NCBI GenBank assembly: GCA_013076295.1
Contig: RQOL01000466.1
Location: 5,623,080 to 5,687,079, forward strand
Source: Sanderia malayensis
Taxonomy: Eukaryota; Cnidaria; Scyphozoa; Semaeostomeae; Pelagiidae
Reading direction: 5' to 3'
DNA: 64,000 nucleotides
Under the pieces are notes generated by a model. The model did no database searches. It was not told where the DNA came from and saw nothing but the letters and a program-made list of their open reading frames with translations. Of this stretch, positions 10,617-21,100 are shown piece after piece (within the stretch, counting starts at the first letter, position 1; each line of letters opens with the position of its first letter). The position numbers and the translations under genes are program-made.

Positions 10617-11383
10617 ATCAAAATGCTGATACTCTTTCTCGACTCAACAATACAGCATCAGCTGGGCCTAATGAAATTGATACGTTGTCCAAAATTCCGT
10701 CTCTTACCTGTCTAGTTCAATTAGTACCTGATATCGATTTATATGCAGCTCAGCACAGTGACCCGGCCATTAACATTGTGACAGCTTTAGAGGAACAAAA
10801 CCTTCCTAAACCCCCTATCTTTGCTTGGCGACACGACCCACAGTTGCGATCTTTTTGGGACTGCTGGGACCGCTTGTATTTTAATAACGGATTGTTGGTT
10901 AAAGCTCAAACATATAAACAAGGGTTTGCGCGCAAACAGTTAGTGATTCCTGCTAGTATTGTTCTGCGTGTTCTTGCTGGTTTACACAATAGCCCTTCTG
11001 CCGGTCACATGGGTATCAACCGAACTATTATTCGCGCCAAAGAACGATTTTTCTGGCCTCGCATGGACTTTTCAATTAAAGAGTTTGTTCAGAAATGCAC
11101 CCGCTGCGGCCAGATTAAACATGATTCTAAGTTGACTCGAGCGCCGTTAAAACCCACTGAAATAAGCGAACCTTTTGTATTCTGGGCCATGGATTACATG
11201 GGACCAATTTCGGAAACGAGTAGAGGGAACCATCACGTGTTAGTGTTGGTGGACCATTTTACTAAATGGTGCGGGGCCTTTCCTACCAAAGATCAGAAAG
11301 CAGCCACTGTAGCACAAATTTTAGTATCACATGTTTTTTCTCGTTTTAGTCCGCCAGTAACTTTACATTGTGTTACAGCGTGA
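10616..11383 (+). pseudogene. Ty3 integrase, N-terminal two thirds
   Basis: After NADTLSRL the frame holds the HHCC zinc module (LHNSPSAGHMGINRT, FFWPRMD, CTRCGQIKHD) and the start of the DDE core (FWAMDYMGPISE, VLVLVDHFTKW, AFPTKDQKA). The first catalytic Asp (in MDYMG) is present. The frame ends abruptly at FSPPVTLHC, just before the expected second Asp, where the BEL/Pao LTR begins. The first 27 or so codons of the open frame before 10616 are antisense LINE and not part of the protein. Confidence 0.7.
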
Positions 11384-12851
11384 ACACACAAAGTCTGGAA
11401 TCAGTAAGGGAGACGGGTAGAATCTCCACACCAAGTTTAGTTTATGTTAAATGTTATCTGCCTATGGCAAATTATCCAGTGTAAAGCTATTTTATCTACA
11501 ATTGTAAAAAAAATTATAATCTAGATCAATGCCGTTTCAAACGGCATTAATGCATGGTCTCAATTGGAACAAATGCATCAAGCAGAACAAAGAAAATTCC
11601 TGAGCCTCCCAAACGATGCTTTGTTTACCTTGTTACTATGAAATCAACATGGCAACTCTGATATCATATAAAGTTGACCACACCTTGTCATTTCACTAAC
11701 TTTTCAAGTTTCAAGATGAAGACAAGCAAGTTCAAGTATCAACTTCAACCTATAGTTTGTAGGACGTATTGGCCAGCTGGCAAACTTTCCTGCTTGCTCC
11801 TTGCTTTTGTATTCCTTGTTGTATCCTAGCATTGCCATTTAGTCTACTATATATTATATATTTATTTTCTTAGTTTGAACTGTGTCACTAACTATGTCCA
11901 ATTGATAAAGATAATCGCGCTTTTACAAAACCTGGTCAATTTTCTCGTGTAACGACTCTACATCCAGTCACACTGATCATGGATTTGAATAGAAAGGTTT
12001 GCCTTGAGTTGAAAGTGAAAGATGTCCAGCTACCTGCAGAATACGACAAGTGTCATGCTGATTATGTGAATTGCAAATCATTCTGGGAAGAGGTGGTTGG
12101 CTCTGTGGCGATGCAGGGCTTCGCGAAGAATGTGCGCAACATGCCAGTTCTGCAACCGGATCTCCTCCGATGGGCGCCGTTTATCAGTAAACGCTCACGC
12201 AAAGGGCCGCTGCTCATCAATTTAGAGCACAGAAAAATGAGACAAGAGGACGGAGAGCTGGAAAGCAATTTTCGTGAGGTCACAGAGCAGCGATTTTAGA
12301 GTTGCTACAGCAATCAAATATTAAAGAAGTTGTGGTATTTGCAAAGAGCATGGGCATTTTTACAAGTTGAATATCATAATACAGATTAAGAAGAAGGTAA
12401 GTAAAGGCCATCAATCGTTCAAGAAGGCTTTCAAAAAAATGAGTGGACATTCCGGTGGCGTAGCAACCTCTTCATGTCCACACAGTGTTGTTTATGCCGT
12501 GAAATTTGTACTTCGTGCAGGGCAGGGAATTTTCTTCAACAATCTGAACTTCAACCTAACTTTAAATGTTGTGAACAAGGAACAATTCCAATTGCTCGTT
12601 TGGTTGTGCGCGCGCATCAGCCACGTGTAACCTTGACTCTGACTCATAGTATAACCCCCAGCGTGTTTCGTACCCAGTTCCTTTTTACATTTTACATAAA
12701 TTAGTTTAATGTAAAGATTTTCTTTAGGTTTATGGTTTAGGTTTTGTATCTATTCTCAAAGTGTTATCAATATGAAATAGAATTGTTGACTTTATTGAAG
12801 TTACTCTCTCAATCACTCTCTGGAGTTTTGCCTAAAGCCCAAGACACAACA
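11371..12851 (+). repeat. candidate 5' LTR of BEL/Pao element
   Basis: It begins TGTTACAGCG exactly at the break in the Ty3 integrase and ends ACACAACA directly before a primer-binding site, so it has TGTT...AACA ends. Length is about 1.48 kb. Inside are a TATAAAG-like box (about 11668) and TATATATTATATATT (about 11850). An open frame at 11979-12299 has no recognisable domain. No 3' LTR was found, so the boundary rests on the end dinucleotides, the PBS and the interruption point. Confidence 0.45.
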
Positions 12852-12853
12852 TT

Positions 12854-12871
12854 TGGCGCCTAACGCGGGGC
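12854..12871 (+). promoter_or_regulatory. retrotransposon primer-binding site
   Basis: TGGCGCCTAACGCGGGGC starts two bases after the putative LTR end. This TGGCGCC-(T/C)AACG-GGGGC form is common just inside 5' LTRs of BEL/Pao and other retroelements, where a tRNA 3' end primes minus-strand DNA synthesis. Confidence 0.6.
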
Positions 12872-12911
12872 CTTTAGACAAAACTAAGTAAATCCATTTT
12901 CTCCAGCTCCA

Positions 12912-14273
12912 GTGAATCACCTAGCCACAGAACTAGAACGAAGTCATCCATCACCAAGCAGATTTTCAACCAGCTCATCGCAACAGCAAGGTATGAAACC
13001 TCCGAAAATTACTCTTCAAGGCTTCGATGGAAATGTTACGAAATTCCATTCCTTTTGGCAAGCATTTGAAAGCAAAGTGTACAACAACCCAGCAGTATCA
13101 GAGATTAAAAAGTTGATCTATCTGTTTAGTCTACTCGACAGCAAGGCTTATCCAGCAGTTGAAGGACTTGATCTCAGAGCAGAGAATTACAATGATGCAG
13201 TGCAAATATTGAAGTTAAGATTCGGAAAAAGACAACAAGAAGTAATCACTGCTCATATGCAAGCTATTTTAAAGCTACAAAGTTGCCCCAACGAAAACAC
13301 AGAACAGCTCAGGAAGATATATGACAGCATTACCGTCCATGTGCGAAGGCTAGAATCACTTGGAACACCACCTGAAAGCTACGGTAACCTCCTCATTCCT
13401 ACCCTAATGTCACGACTTCAAATGTCTACGCACTGGACATATGGCACATATGGCAAGCATCACCAAGCCATATGTGACAAAAAGCACGCAGATAGTAGAC
13501 CAGTTCTCAAAACCACGAACAATCCAGAGTCGGAAGCCACTACAACTATCATACGACAAGCCAACTCTCCAGAAACAAGCAGTGAAGCAAAAGCCACAGC
13601 TCAAAAGAATGGTCCAGTACTGCTACAAACTGCAACCGCGTTTATCTACGGAAGATCGTACAATGACAAGAAAGAAGTGTGCCTCTTGTTTGATGGTGGC
13701 AGTGCGTAACCCTACGTCACACAAGACCTTCGAAGAGGCCTGGATCTCGAAACGGTCAAGAAGAATGAAAGCCTCAACTTCAATACATTTGGCTCCACTT
13801 CACACCAGAAGACAAAGGCAGATAGGGTGAGGTTGCATGTAGAACTGAATAATGGCGATGTAATTATTATCTCTGTACTTACTTATCCACTAATTTGCTC
13901 TTCTATCAGCTCACGTTTTCGTTTCGCAAATTATCCGCATTTGCGTAGCTTGCAGCTCGCAGATCGCAGTATAGGTAGCGCTCAACAGAAACGTATCCAT
14001 GTCTTAGTTGGTGCAGACTTCTATTTCGATATAGTTACAGGAGAAGTAGAAAGAAGTAGTTCAGGACCTACAGCTATTAACAGTAGATTAGGATGGCTTT
14101 TATCTGGGCCAACAAATGGCTATTGTGACCAAAGTCACTCTTATAACACGGCTTCTCATCTAGTAATAGATGGAAAGACAGATTTTATCGATGCAGAAAT
14201 TCCTCCAAATGAAACGAACGAAGAAGTGGCAGTGCGCAACCCTACGTCACACACTACGGCTGACCAACCTTGA
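12912..14273 (+). pseudogene. BEL/Pao gag-protease (DUF1759/DUF1758-like), truncated
   Basis: The first frame (12912-13709) has the BEL gag pattern PPKITLQGFDGN, FHSFWQAFESKVYNNPAVS, KLIYLFSLLDSKAY, ILKLRFGKRQ, HVRRLESLG, and ends at the aspartic-protease motif LFDGGSA followed by TAA. The next frames continue the protease (about 13719-14120), ending RIHVLVGADFYFDIVTGEVE and INSRLGWLLSGP, the typical BEL protease tail. RT, RNase H and integrase are missing; the element is lost after about 14273. One nonsense codon and at least one frameshift. Confidence 0.7.
13696..14253 (+). repeat. 28-bp direct repeat bracketing the BEL protease
   Basis: Positions 13696-13723 and 14226-14253 match in 27 of 28 bases (GTGGCAGTGCG then T or C, then AACCCTACGTCACACA). 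The first copy lies over the protease active-site loop and the second follows the end of the protease. Confidence 0.8.
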
Positions 14274-14740
14274 ATTCTTCAAAAATGAAGCTCCTTTTCA
14301 TAGACTTTTTAATATTTCAGGGAATATTTATTGCTCATTATTCACCATCGTTGTAAAATAAACAAAATTTTTAAGCCCACAATGGATTACCATTGCCAGA
14401 ATACCATTGGCCACCACACCAGTGGACAATCTTATGACATCTTTACTATCGAAATATACTATCACCAGCCGTTATTACTTGAAGTTTGCTGTAAATGAAC
14501 AGAAAAGAAAAAAACAAATCGATGATGATTTAGAAGACATTAAGAATGATGTGATGAGCGAGATCTTTGCAAAAATTCGAACGAAGATTTTACGGCTCGA
14601 GAATACAAAGGGAAGGCATTGTAACATGCATGGTTAAGGGTATGATGCAAAAGAGAAACCATTTAAAGGTACAGCATGTGGACAAGGTTTTTCAAATGCA
14701 AGTATTCTTAGAAGACATGAACGAAGTAAACATTGATTTT
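14274..14740 (+). pseudogene. short Lys/Glu-rich ORF plus degenerate C2H2 finger
   Basis: An open frame (14407-14637) has no recognisable family. Shortly after, in another frame, KPFKGTACGQGFSNASILRR-HERSKH resembles a C2H2 zinc finger in which the first cysteine has become glycine. The finger would not bind zinc. No neighbouring fingers are seen. Confidence 0.35.
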
Positions 14741-15156
14741 TAAATTTTGTTCCACAATAGCATTACCTGTAAGCTTGACTATTTTTATTCTCATTAGTGT
14801 CTCTTGTGGAGGGGATGGTTGTTGGTTTCTATTTCTATTATGTTGGTTGGTTGTTACATGGTCACTTCAGCAAAACTGCGCAAGCTATAGCTATATCATT
14901 CGAATCGCAACGCAAAAAGCTATCCATTGGTACCATTTTCATCGAATTTTTATGTATGTAATCGCAGCTATGCGTGTTTTCATATACGAAAAATGGTCCT
15001 CTGTGACGTCATCAAAAAAGTACAACTTCCGGTTGAAATTTCAAAGGGCCCATCTCGGATTTGGAATCAGCATGGTCGAATTGCTATTACTATGAAATAA
15101 AATTTAAAGTTAAGTTGAAGTTCAGATTGTTGGAGAAAATTCCCTGGCGAAGGCAG
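14741..15156. other. intergenic, no gene recognised
   Basis: An open frame of 120 codons (14733-15095) is Phe/Ile/Cys-rich without motifs; I treat it as chance. CCTCTGTGACGTCATCAAAAA near 15000 resembles segments of nearby DNA elements. Confidence 0.4.
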
Positions 15157-15650
15157 TGCACCAGTTACAATCGATGTCTTCGCGCTTGGTTGTGTACGAC
15201 ACGACGGTAATGGTCGGGCACGATTGGATCCGCCAAAAAATTGTCTTTAATGGAAGTGAAGGAAAAAACATAGCTGCTGAGTTGAAAAAAGACATCGAGA
15301 AGAAGTGAGCAAAAGTACATGAAAATACTGGAGAAGTTGACATGGACACTGTTCTGACGACTGTTAGAAATGTTGATGATGTGGAGGACAAAGAATTCCT
15401 TGACAGATACTGGATTGAAGATCTTGGACTCAAAAACAGGGAGAGATGTATTATACAGGAGGGTTATTGGTTGAGCGATAGAGTGATTTCAGCTGCTTTA
15501 AAACTGATCAGACAGGCTCAACCAACAGTGAATGGTCTCGATGAGATTCCACTAACTGAACTGTATGGCTATACTTCCAAATCCGATAACAAGCAATTCA
15601 TCCAAATTATCAATATTCGGAGTTACCATTGGATTACTTTGATTACATTA
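15157..15650 (+). pseudogene. Ulp1-like cysteine protease domain fragment (transposon type)
   Basis: One frame (15175-15308) gives LVVYDTTVMVGHDWIRQKIV. The next (15342 on) gives GYWLSDRVISAALKLIRQAQ, then FIQIINIRSYHWITLITLG. The pattern 'WL(S/T)D..I..A..L...Q' followed by 'F(V/I)QI.....HW(V/I)T' is that of Ulp1/SENP-like domains, where the His of HW is catalytic. The downstream Asp and Cys boxes are lost because the sequence switches at about 15650 to a gag zinc knuckle. Such domains occur in repeat proteins of invertebrates. Confidence 0.5.
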
Positions 15651-15820
15651 GGCCCAGGGACTGTCCATGGGACACGCAATGCAAGTTTTGTCTCGGATGG
15701 GGTCATGATGCCTCCAATTGTTCCAGCAGCAGAGAGCCTCCTCCACATCAACAGATTCCCCGGGAGAAACCCCCCTCATGCCAGACTCTCTTCTCCCCAC
15801 CTCCAGACATTATGCAGGTA
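15629..15820 (+). pseudogene. Ty3-type CCHC zinc knuckle fragment
   Basis: The frame reads QCKFCLGWGHDASNC, a CCHC knuckle closely like CPVCSGWGHTANEC of the Ty3 copy at 8.8 kb, followed by Pro-rich sequence. It abuts the Ulp1-like fragment and is a short relic of the same retrotransposon family. Confidence 0.5.
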
Positions 15821-16143
15821 AAGATGACAAAGTATTAATCTTTGACATTGTTAGCAAAAAAGATCAGTTCTTCGAAGACTTGAGGAACTGAAGCAGACTC
15901 CTTTGGTAGGAGGTTGGGAAGATTTGTTCTTAAAGTGCTAATGCAACGAATTTTTACATAGTGTTTTTATTTCAAAAATCTATAGATTTCAATGCACTGA
16001 TTAACGTGGCGCAAATAAAATTTGCAAATTATGTATACTTTTTTCGCTATTAACCTTCAAAGTAGGCAATTTTGACCTTTTTCGTGCGAAAACTGAACAT
16101 CACTGTGATGTCATCAAACGTCGCGTCTGCAACGTCAAGCAGG

Positions 16144-16399
16144 TGTCAGGACCTCTGCCAAGACCCCCTTATTTTCGTGACATTACTAGCTGACCCCCGG
16201 AAAAGGATGGAGGACGAACACGTTGGGGACTGCAAGAGGAGAGGGGGTGAAGGGACTTGGAGACGTTGTGTGTGTGTTTTTAAACGTGTAGAAGTTTAAG
16301 TTAGTTTTGAATCGGGAATATAACGACATGTTGTTGGAAATTGCCTTTATATCTGTTTCATATCTCACGTAAGTTTGAATCAAGCCGATCCGGGCCACA
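16144..16399 (+). repeat. 5' LTR of Ty3/gypsy element
   Basis: 256 bp, beginning TGTCAGGACC and ending CCGGGCCACA. It matches the 3' LTR base for base on visual comparison. It contains a (GT)n run near 16270. Confidence 0.92.
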
Positions 16400-16421
16400 T
16401 TTCTGGTGACCACGACGTGAC
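16400..16421 (+). promoter_or_regulatory. primer-binding site
   Basis: Immediately after the 5' LTR: TTTCTGGTGACCACGACGTG. TGGTGACC-(A/C)CGACGTGA is a form seen as the tRNA-primer site of many metazoan Ty3/gypsy elements; I do not assign the tRNA. Confidence 0.65.
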
Positions 16422-16735
16422 AAGCAAATTGTAAGTACGAACTTTCAATTTTACCGTCTGCAAATTGTGATAGGAGAAGGAGTCGAACAAGACAAGAAAA
16501 TATCAAGCAAACAAGAGAAGTTTTTCCAGTGTCAGAAGATATAGTAAATTAGTGCCATTTATTAATAAATAGTTTACAATGACATTCGTGATTGGACCTT
16601 TTGTTGTGTTTTGGCTGGTTTGTCTACACTGAAATACTGTCGCGAAAGAGACTGCTTGTTTACGTTTTTAGGCCCGAAAATATTTGTATCGAAAATATCG
16701 AAAATTGAAACTTTGTGTTTTCGAACAGTGTTAAA

Positions 16736-18169
16736 ATGGAACAAAATCTCGAAGAAGAAATCGAAGAGTTGTTATTAGAAACCCATGGACTACTTACAGG
16801 AATAGGAAAAGAAAAACTTTATCAACTTTGTGATAAACTAGGAACAATCCCTGAAACAAATTATGCAGACAAAAGTCGGCTGGCAACAGTAAAAATTATT
16901 TTCAACGAAATAGAAAAGTTAACTTCAAAATGTGCTGAAACTGAAAAGGTTTCATTTCTCAGGGATATTTTGAATCAAATCAATGAACTACAGAGCACGC
17001 AAGAATCGGACAAAGCTAGGCAAGAAACAGAAGTGACTGAGTTGGAAGCGGAAGTGACTGTGTTGAGAGAAAAACACAAAAGGGAATTAGAAGAGCTAAA
17101 CCGCAAGTTAAACGAGATGAAAATGAAGACGGGGGACAACGACCAAAACGGAAATGGAGACTCCAAGGCTGAATTGAGCTACAAGGGTTTGCAATCAATT
17201 TTGAAAAGGGATTTTCGAATTGTTGGGACCGTAGGGGCCCAAGGACAGAAAGAACAGTTGTCTTATTTAAGCCTAAGTAGACAAGTGGAAAGTGGTAAGG
17301 AGAGAGGGTATTCGGAAAAAGAGGTGGTCGAGGGGCTAATAAAATGTATTGCCCCAGGGCTTCCCCTGAAAGATTATTTAGAGGCAATGCGAGAAATGGG
17401 GTTGGAAACTTTAATGAAGATAATTCGTGCCCACTATCAAGAGAAAAATGCGAGTGAGCTGTATGCTAGCCTTGCAAATTTGGCCCAGTCGCCCACCGAA
17501 GAGCCCCAAAACTTTCTTTTACGCGCCCTTAATTTACGGGAAAAGATCATTTTTGCATCTAAGCAGGGAGGTAAATTGAAATATGACGTAAGTCAATGTC
17601 AGTCCATGTTTCTTCACGCAATTGAGACAGGACTCATCAGCAACACACTTAGGACGAGAATGCGACCCTACCTGCAACGCCCAGAAGTCACTGATGCTGA
17701 GTTGATTGCGCAATTGAACTTGGCTGGTGCGGAGGAATCAGAAAGAAATGCCAAACTAGGGATAGGCCAAAAAGGGAAGGCAAGGGTTGCCCAAGTTTCC
17801 CTAGAAAGTGGCCCCGAAAACAAAGCCCAGACCCCCAAAAAGACCAAAGAAACAGAACCAGCCCTCGTTGAAAAGTTGCTGTCAGAAGTGCGCGCAATAA
17901 AATCTGAAATTGCTTCTCTTAAGCAAGATGCAAGTCGTAGTCGCGCCCCACTCCCCAGGGAGGACAGCAGAATAACGGCGCAAGGAAGGGGAAGACCCAA
18001 TCGCGAAAATCGTCGAGGTTGTAAGGAATGTTTTAAGAAGGGCCTAGGAGATCAGTGCACCCACTGTTGGAAATGTGGAGAAAGTTCCCATTTTGCGTAC
18101 AATTGCCCCCAGAGAAAGGAACAAGGACAGGGAAACTGCCCCCAGCTGCTGTCAAGGGACAGCCAGTAG
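16736..18169 (+). CDS. gag: Gag polyprotein of Ty3/gypsy element
   Basis: 477 codons. I chose ATG 16736 (context AAAATGG); the open frame extends 21 bases upstream but without an ATG. Residues 1-150 are acidic and coiled-coil-like (many Glu/Lys, [11 protein letters not shown] at the start). A capsid-like middle section follows (about 160-330: [42 protein letters not shown]). The tail is basic and ends with one CCHC zinc knuckle ([14 protein letters not shown]) for nucleic-acid binding. The protein would form the cytoplasmic particle that packages element RNA. It terminates at TAG 18169, with pol overlapping in the -1 frame. No disabling change seen. Confidence 0.88.
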   Translation: MEQNLEEEIEELLLETHGLLTGIGKEKLYQLCDKLGTIPETNYADKSRLATVKIIFNEIEKLTSKCAETEKVSFLRDILNQINELQSTQESDKARQETEVTELEAEVTVLREKHKRELEELNRKLNEMKMKTGDNDQNGNGDSKAELSYKGLQSILKRDFRIVGTVGAQGQKEQLSYLSLSRQVESGKERGYSEKEVVEGLIKCIAPGLPLKDYLEAMREMGLETLMKIIRAHYQEKNASELYASLANLAQSPTEEPQNFLLRALNLREKIIFASKQGGKLKYDVSQCQSMFLHAIETGLISNTLRTRMRPYLQRPEVTDAELIAQLNLAGAEESERNAKLGIGQKGKARVAQVSLESGPENKAQTPKKTKETEPALVEKLLSEVRAIKSEIASLKQDASRSRAPLPREDSRITAQGRGRPNRENRRGCKECFKKGLGDQCTHCWKCGESSHFAYNCPQRKEQGQGNCPQLLSRDSQ

Positions 18170-18172
18170 CTG
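18130..18172 (+). promoter_or_regulatory. -1 ribosomal frameshift signal (slippery site and hairpin)
   Basis: The heptamer GGGAAAC (18130-18136) lies with GGA AAC as zero-frame gag codons, the exact X-XXY-YYZ arrangement. After a 6-base spacer there is a stem-loop: CAGCT (18143-18147) pairs with AGCTG (18168-18172), and GCTGTC (18148-18153) pairs with GACAGC (18158-18163) around an AAGG loop, with a 4-base bulge. Slipping back one base leads directly into the pol frame. Confidence 0.85.
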
Positions 18173-21100
18173 AAAGATATGAGGTAGAGTCCCACCATTG
18201 TACAGGCTGCAAGAAACAACACAAAGATATTTTCGTTTGCGCAGGATGCAAAACGTGCAAATATTGTAGTAAGGCGTGTCAAATAAAAGACTGGGTTAAT
18301 CATAAACAGATTTGCCTAGCAATCCACAAACTTTCAGAAAATTTTGACAAGGCTGAACCAGGAAGGGGTGATGGGGAAGACAATAGCGTTTTCGTAAGCC
18401 ATCTCACACCCCAGGGACAAGAACGACTGTCGAAACTCGTGGGTAGAAAATGTTTGATTAAGTGTAGGATGAATGATGTCGAAGTACCCGTGTTATTTGA
18501 CACAGGGGCACAAGTGTCAATTGTTAGTGCAAAACAGTTGCAGCAACATTTTCCACAGTTAGAGATTCAAGATATCAGGGATCTTTTTGATCAAGACGTT
18601 GAATTAGAACTAAAAACAGCCAATGGTTCGAAATTGCCGTACACTGGGTGGATTAAGATGAAATTCCAGCTTTTAAACTCTGACAATTTCGTAGAGGTAC
18701 CAATGCTAGTGACGGAGTTCGAACTCGATCAGCCTATCATTGGGTACAATGTAATTGAAGAACTTATTAAACATCGGGAACAAGTCTCGGACGAGGCTAA
18801 TTTAATATCTTTGTTATCAGCAAGCTTTTCTCAGATTTCACAATCGAATTTGGATGCTTTCGTGAACTTTATTGACAGTCAAACAAAATCGGAATGTTCA
18901 ACTGTCAGGACGAGCAAAAGGGACGTCATAGTTCCAAAGGGGAGTAGTATTAAAGTTTTCTGTCGTACTAAAATGGGACTGGTAGACAGACCGACGCCTA
19001 TGTTATTTGAACCGGAAAGCGAGCTAAACCTCCCCTCTGGTCTGGAAACAACCGAATCTTTATTGACATTAAAAAGAGAAAACTGTCAAAAGATAGGGAT
19101 TTATGTCATGAATACAACGGCACATGACATCACTTTGAAAGGACGTACAGAAATAGGCATTTTACAACTTGTCAGATCAGTTACACCAGTTGAAGTGAAA
19201 TTTAATAGTCGTCGAGAAATGGAGGAAAGAGAGAGACCGGAAGCAAGCTGTACTACGAAGAATGTTGAAAATAAGACAGCTGAAAGAGGAGAAAATGCTG
19301 GAGGAAATATTGATGCGAACTTGATACCAAAGGTTACGCTAGGGAGCAACTTAAGCCGAGAACAAGTACAGAGCGTACAACAGATGCTGTATGAGGAAAG
19401 AGATGCTTTTTGCAAAAGTGGCCAAGATGTAGGTTGTGCTGAGGGTCTTCAACACAAAATCATACTCTCGGACACAACACCTGTACAGAAACATTATATT
19501 GCCGTCCCGAGACCGTTATATCCAGAACTAAAGAGATACATAGAGGACTTATTGAACCGTGGGTTCATACAGAAATCAAAATCGCCATATAGCAGCTGTT
19601 GCGTAATTGTGAGGAAGAAAGATGGATCAATCAGACTCTGTATTGATTATAGAGAACTAAACGGAAAAACGACAGCAGATCGTCATCCAATACCCAGAAT
19701 TCAGGACACCTTAGATAGTTTGTCAGGACAGAAGTGGTTCTCTACAGTAGACCAAGGGAAAGCGTATCATCAAGGCTTTATGGATCCGGAGAGTCGCCCT
19801 TTAACTGCTTTTGTGACTCCTTGGGGTCTTTATGAATGGATCAGACTTCCGATGGGCCTCAAAAACGCACCAGCTGAATTTCAGCGTTACATGGAGAGCT
19901 GTTTAGGGGATTTCCGTGATGAATTCTGTGCCCCATACCTCGATGACGTCATAGTCTATTCAAAGTCATTCAGTGAGCATGTGGAGCACGTGAGGAAAGT
20001 CTTAAGACGCTTAAAAGAACATGGAATAAAACTGAAGGCAGAGAAATGTAACATGTTTAAAAAAGAAGTTGTGTATTTAGGGAGAATTGTGTCGGAAGAA
20101 GGTTATCAGGTAGACCCAGAGAGCACTAAAGCGCTACTCAAGTTACGGGATTATGTGCCAAAAGCAGTTGGTGAAGTGCGCCATTTGACTGGTTTGTTGG
20201 GGTACTATCGCCGATATATAGAAAACTTCTCGAGAATAGCAAAGCCTATATACGACTTACTCAAAGTAGAACAACTAAGTAGCTCCAAAGACAAGAAAAA
20301 GGACATCCGTCGCAAAGGAAATCAAGCATCATCACGTACACCGATCGTCTGGTTAGAGATACACCAAAAAGCTTTAGATCATCTTATCAGCTGTCTAACT
20401 AATCCTCCAGTTATGGCATATCCAGATTTCAGTATCCCATTCGTGCTTCATACGGACGCATCCCAAGAAGGCCTTGGTGCCGTCTTGTACCAGAAACAAC
20501 AAGGGAAAATGAGGGTGATCGGATACGCCTCACGTACGTTATCGCCAGCAGAGAGAAAATATCACCTGCATTCAGGGAAACTTGAATTTTTGGCCTTAAA
20601 ATGGGCAGTGACAGAACAATTTCGTGACTACCTGTTTTATGCTCCAAAATTTACCATATATACCGATAACAATCCTTTAACCTATGTTATGAGCACAGCA
20701 AAGTTGAATTCTACAGGGTATCGCTGGATAGCTTCGTTAGCTGATTTTGAATTTACAATCAAGTACCGTCCAGGTAAAGCAAACACCGACGCAGATTTCC
20801 TTTCAAGAATGCCGAAAGACATCGAGAACTACATAGAGGAATGTACTCAGGAGGCATCACAGAGCGAGTTCGCTGCTACTATCAGTGCATTGACTGCGAG
20901 ACATCAAGGTCATGTAAACTGGATCCATGCAGTTTCTCTCGACAAGGAGACAGTTCAGCTTCTAGATGCAGACACGGTAGGAAAGTCGACACCCCTGCCG
21001 CAACGTAATATCATACAAGCTCAGAAAGAGGATCCAGACATTGCCCGTGTTTTAGCTTATAAGAAACAGTCTAACAGACCAACGCTTCAAGATCGACATG

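Larger units (their letters stand above)
8435..11370 (+). mobile_element. Ty3/gypsy retrotransposon remnant (copy 2), truncated and interrupted
   Basis: In order: gag C-terminal half (8435-8740), two zinc knuckles (CFRCHREGHIARQC and CPVCSGWGHTANEC), protease (LIDTGSMKS near 9175), start of reverse transcriptase (about 9259-9655), a jump to the RT thumb region (about 9670-9880), a LINE inserted in the opposite orientation, then the end of the RNase H tether (NADTLSRL), integrase zinc-binding and the first part of the catalytic core. The 3' end is cut exactly where a BEL/Pao LTR begins (11371). The element is same-family as 4913-5868. No LTRs are left, so boundaries are approximate. Confidence 0.7.

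Noticed and set aside
11979..12299. Separate host gene
   Set aside because: Lies inside the putative BEL LTR and has no recognisable motif, intron signal or conservation that I can see.
16715..16735. Earlier start for gag
   Set aside because: The open frame begins with GTG, not ATG; ATG at 16736 has a good context.
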